Below, in pieces: positions 61,832 to 64,000 of a stretch of 64,000 nucleotides of DNA. Below the pieces are notes generated by a model. It saw only the letters and a program-made list of their open reading frames with translations. It did not search any database and was not told the DNA's origin. Source of the DNA: an uncultured Pseudomonas sp. (GTDB lineage: Bacteria > Pseudomonadota > Gammaproteobacteria > Pseudomonadales > Pseudomonadaceae); NCBI RefSeq assembly GCF_946885955.1, contig NZ_CAMPHI010000010.1, forward strand, positions 73,274 through 137,273, read 5' to 3'. A program made the translations under genes and the position numbers. The number at the start of each line of letters is the position of its first letter. Positions within the stretch are counted from its first letter, which is position 1.

Positions 61832-63871
61832 ATGAAAGTCCTCGAACGTCTGTCTTTCTCCGCCAAGTTCGCCTTGCTCGGTCTGTTGACCCTCGTGCTG
61901 ATCGCCGTGCCATCCACCCTGTACGTGCTTGGCGCGCTGCACAGCGGCCGCCAGGCCGACCGGGAAGAGCAGGGTGTCGTGCCGGTGCAGGCACTGTTGC
62001 GTCTGGTTGCGCTGACCCAGCAGCATCGCGGTTTGGCCGCCACTGTGCTCGGCGGTGACAGCACGCTGCAACAGGCTCGTCTGGCCAAACAGGCCGAGCT
62101 GCAGCGCGCCTTCGAGGCGAGTGAGCAGGCGCTGCGCGCGGCCGAGGTCGGGGCGGATCTAATCAGCGTCTGGCGCCAGGTCCGCGAGCAATGGCAAGAA
62201 CTCTCCAAGCAGGTCGGCCAGGGCAGCATCGACGCCAGGCAGAGCATGCAACGACATTCGCAACTGATCGCCTCCAGCCTGTTGATCGAGGATGCTTTGC
62301 TCGATCATTTCGAACTGGCTCTGGACCCGGACCTGGAAACCTACTCGCTGATCGCCGCTGCGCTGATCGAAATGCCGCAAACCGCTGAGCTATTCGGCCA
62401 ATTGCGCGGCTTCGGTGCCCTGTACCTGATGCAGGGACGAATTCTGCCGGAGCAACAGGGCGCCTTGATGGGGCTCACCGCCCAGGCGTTCGCCAGTTCT
62501 GAGCGGATGGGCCGGGCCTTCGCCAAGGCCGCTGCCGCGTCCCCGGCGCTCGCCGCCATGTTGGAGGAACCGCTGGCGGCATTGCGCGAGCAGATCCAGC
62601 AGGTTCTGGCATTGACCGATAAGGAGCTGATCGCGGCCATTGAGCTGGATTTTTCCAGCGGCGGTGCCGGCCTTAAGGTGACATACCCGACCGCGGACTA
62701 CCTGGCCGCTTATGACCAGCCGATCGAGACGATGCGCGCACTCGGCGACTCCTCGTTGGCGATGCTCGACCAGGCACTGACGGCACGCCGTGACCGCCAT
62801 CGGCAGCGCACCCTGCTGATGTCCGCAGGGTTGCTGGCGCTGCTGTTGGTCGGCGGCGGCTTGGCCACGTTTATCGTGTTGCGCCTGCTCAAACAGCTGG
62901 GCATCGCCATGGCCGCCGCCGAACGGATCGCCAAGGGCGACCTGACCCAGGCGCTCGATACCGCGGGTCTGGATGAAGCGGCGCGTCTGCTGCAGGCATT
63001 GCAGCGCATGCAAACGGACCTGCGCGGCACCGTCAGCCAGGTGGTGAATTCCGCCGAGCGGCTGGGTTCGACTTCCGAGGCGCTGAACGCGGTGACCGAG
63101 GACACCAGCCGTGGTCTGCATCGGCAGAGCGGTGAACTCGACCAGGCGGTGACTGCCGTCACCGAGCTGACCACCGCGATCGAAGAGGTGGCGCGCAATG
63201 CCGCCTCGGCCTCGGAGGTATCCCAGGCTGCCGACCGCTGCGCCCGCGAAGGCCAGGGCAGCGTCACCCGCACGGTCGGCTCGATCGAAGCGCTGACCGG
63301 CGAGATGGCGCATACCGCCGAGGCCCTGCAAGCCCTGGCGAGCCAGATAGGCGGTATCGGCTCGGTGCTGGATGTGATTCGCGGGATCGCCGAGCAAACC
63401 AATCTATTGGCCTTGAATGCCGCGATCGAGGCGGCCCGGGCGGGCGAAAGCGGTCGCGGCTTCGCCGTGGTGGCGGACGAGGTGCGGGCCTTGGCGCAAA
63501 GAACCCAGGAGTCGACCAAGCAGATCGAGACCATCATCGGCTCGGTGCAGCAAGGCAGCCAGGGCGCGCTGCGTTCCATGCACAGCAGCAATGAGAAAAC
63601 CCAGGACACCCTGGCACTCGCGCGCGCGGCGGGCATTGCATTGACTGCCATCGTCGAGGCGATCGGCCAGATCAACGAACGCAACCAGAGCATTGCCAGC
63701 GCCACCGAGGAGCAATCCTACGTGGCCCGCGAGGTGGACAGTAACCTGTTGAATATCCGCGATGTGTCCGTGCAGACCACGGCCGGGGCCAAGCAGACCC
63801 GCACCTCCAGCCTGGAACTCGCCGGCCTGGCTGGCGAGCTGAGCGGAATGATCAAGCACTTCAATATCTGA
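61832..63871 (+). CDS. Methyl-accepting chemotaxis protein with NIT-like sensor
   Basis: The 679-residue receptor has a first membrane helix ([20 protein letters not shown]) and a ~300-residue helical periplasmic part. This contains [17 protein letters not shown], like the Q..RG motif of NIT nitrate/nitrite-type sensors, and [19 protein letters not shown] second helix ([17 protein letters not shown]) and HAMP follow, then the signalling hairpin with tip [19 protein letters not shown]. It could sense the compound handled by the upstream operon, but the gap (170 bp) and a small hairpin at 61710-61730 allow independent transcription. Confidence 0.92.
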   Translation: MKVLERLSFSAKFALLGLLTLVLIAVPSTLYVLGALHSGRQADREEQGVVPVQALLRLVALTQQHRGLAATVLGGDSTLQQARLAKQAELQRAFEASEQALRAAEVGADLISVWRQVREQWQELSKQVGQGSIDARQSMQRHSQLIASSLLIEDALLDHFELALDPDLETYSLIAAALIEMPQTAELFGQLRGFGALYLMQGRILPEQQGALMGLTAQAFASSERMGRAFAKAAAASPALAAMLEEPLAALREQIQQVLALTDKELIAAIELDFSSGGAGLKVTYPTADYLAAYDQPIETMRALGDSSLAMLDQALTARRDRHRQRTLLMSAGLLALLLVGGGLATFIVLRLLKQLGIAMAAAERIAKGDLTQALDTAGLDEAARLLQALQRMQTDLRGTVSQVVNSAERLGSTSEALNAVTEDTSRGLHRQSGELDQAVTAVTELTTAIEEVARNAASASEVSQAADRCAREGQGSVTRTVGSIEALTGEMAHTAEALQALASQIGGIGSVLDVIRGIAEQTNLLALNAAIEAARAGESGRGFAVVADEVRALAQRTQESTKQIETIIGSVQQGSQGALRSMHSSNEKTQDTLALARAAGIALTAIVEAIGQINERNQSIASATEEQSYVAREVDSNLLNIRDVSVQTTAGAKQTRTSSLELAGLAGELSGMIKHFNI

Positions 63872-64000
63872 GCGGCACTGGCAGGCCGTTAAAGCAGCCC
63901 GCCGCAGTCTGGTGGGAGGGGCTTTAGCCGCGATTCTTTCAGCTCGTAGATACCGTCTTGTTTTTCAGTGTGCAAGAGCCTTTTCGACATCAAATGGCTC
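63872..64000. other. Right-edge non-coding segment
   Basis: The last 129 bases after the receptor gene show no coding frame or terminator that I can support within the window. Confidence 0.4.

Overview
The window reads as a chromosomal piece of a Pseudomonas (gammaproteobacterium). The order flhA-flhF-fleN-fliA-cheYZAB-motCD-parC-parP-cheW followed by ccmABCDEFGHI is the Pseudomonas flagellar/chemotaxis-to-cytochrome-c arrangement. Base composition is high-GC nearly throughout, and GTG and TTG starts are common. No rRNA, tRNA, CRISPR array or transposase gene was found by reading.

Region 1 (1-17.1 kb) is the tail of the flagellar regulon. It starts with a truncated sodC on the minus strand. 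A good sigma-54 promoter precedes flhA, and the polar-flagellum placement genes, sigma-28 and the complete Che pathway follow. The stator pair motCD, the ParC/ParP array-positioning pair, cheW and a DUF2802 membrane protein come next. Convergent to these are a stand-alone FlhB C-terminal paralogue and a FliK-like gene. Region 2 (17.2-24.7 kb) is the tightly overlapping cytochrome c maturation operon ccmA-I plus a small lipoprotein gene. Region 3 (24.9-36.6 kb) is mixed housekeeping and accessory material: a MerR regulator, mlaA with an alpha/beta hydrolase, acetyltransferases, a GH17 beta-glucan enzyme, RidA, a decayed MFS transporter, ZapE, an orphan TatA, a bicupin protein and an OprD-family porin.

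Region 4 (37.2-61.7 kb) is rich in amino-acid and amine catabolism. It holds three DAO-type FAD oxidoreductases, an ornithine-cyclodeaminase/threonine-dehydratase pair, a kinase/class-III aminotransferase/Lrp set resembling hydroxylysine breakdown, and an aldehyde dehydrogenase. It also holds two HAD hydrolases, a complete dipeptide/opine-type ABC importer, a three-subunit HcnABC/octopine-oxidase-like dehydrogenase and an ArgE-like deacylase. The last seven genes overlap or nearly touch and look like one uptake-and-oxidation operon for an N-substituted amino acid or opine-like compound. A methyl-accepting chemotaxis protein closes the window.

The most unusual segment is 41.55-43.35 kb. It is an AT-rich insert bounded by near-perfect inverted repeats that interrupts a pdxJ-like gene. 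It carries a two-gene operon: a CesT-like type III chaperone and a protein with the R/STS/ExE active-site signature of mono-ADP-ribosyltransferase toxins. A close match to an HrpL-type hrp box lies upstream. This is best read as a horizontally acquired type III effector cassette; no secretion apparatus genes are in the window.
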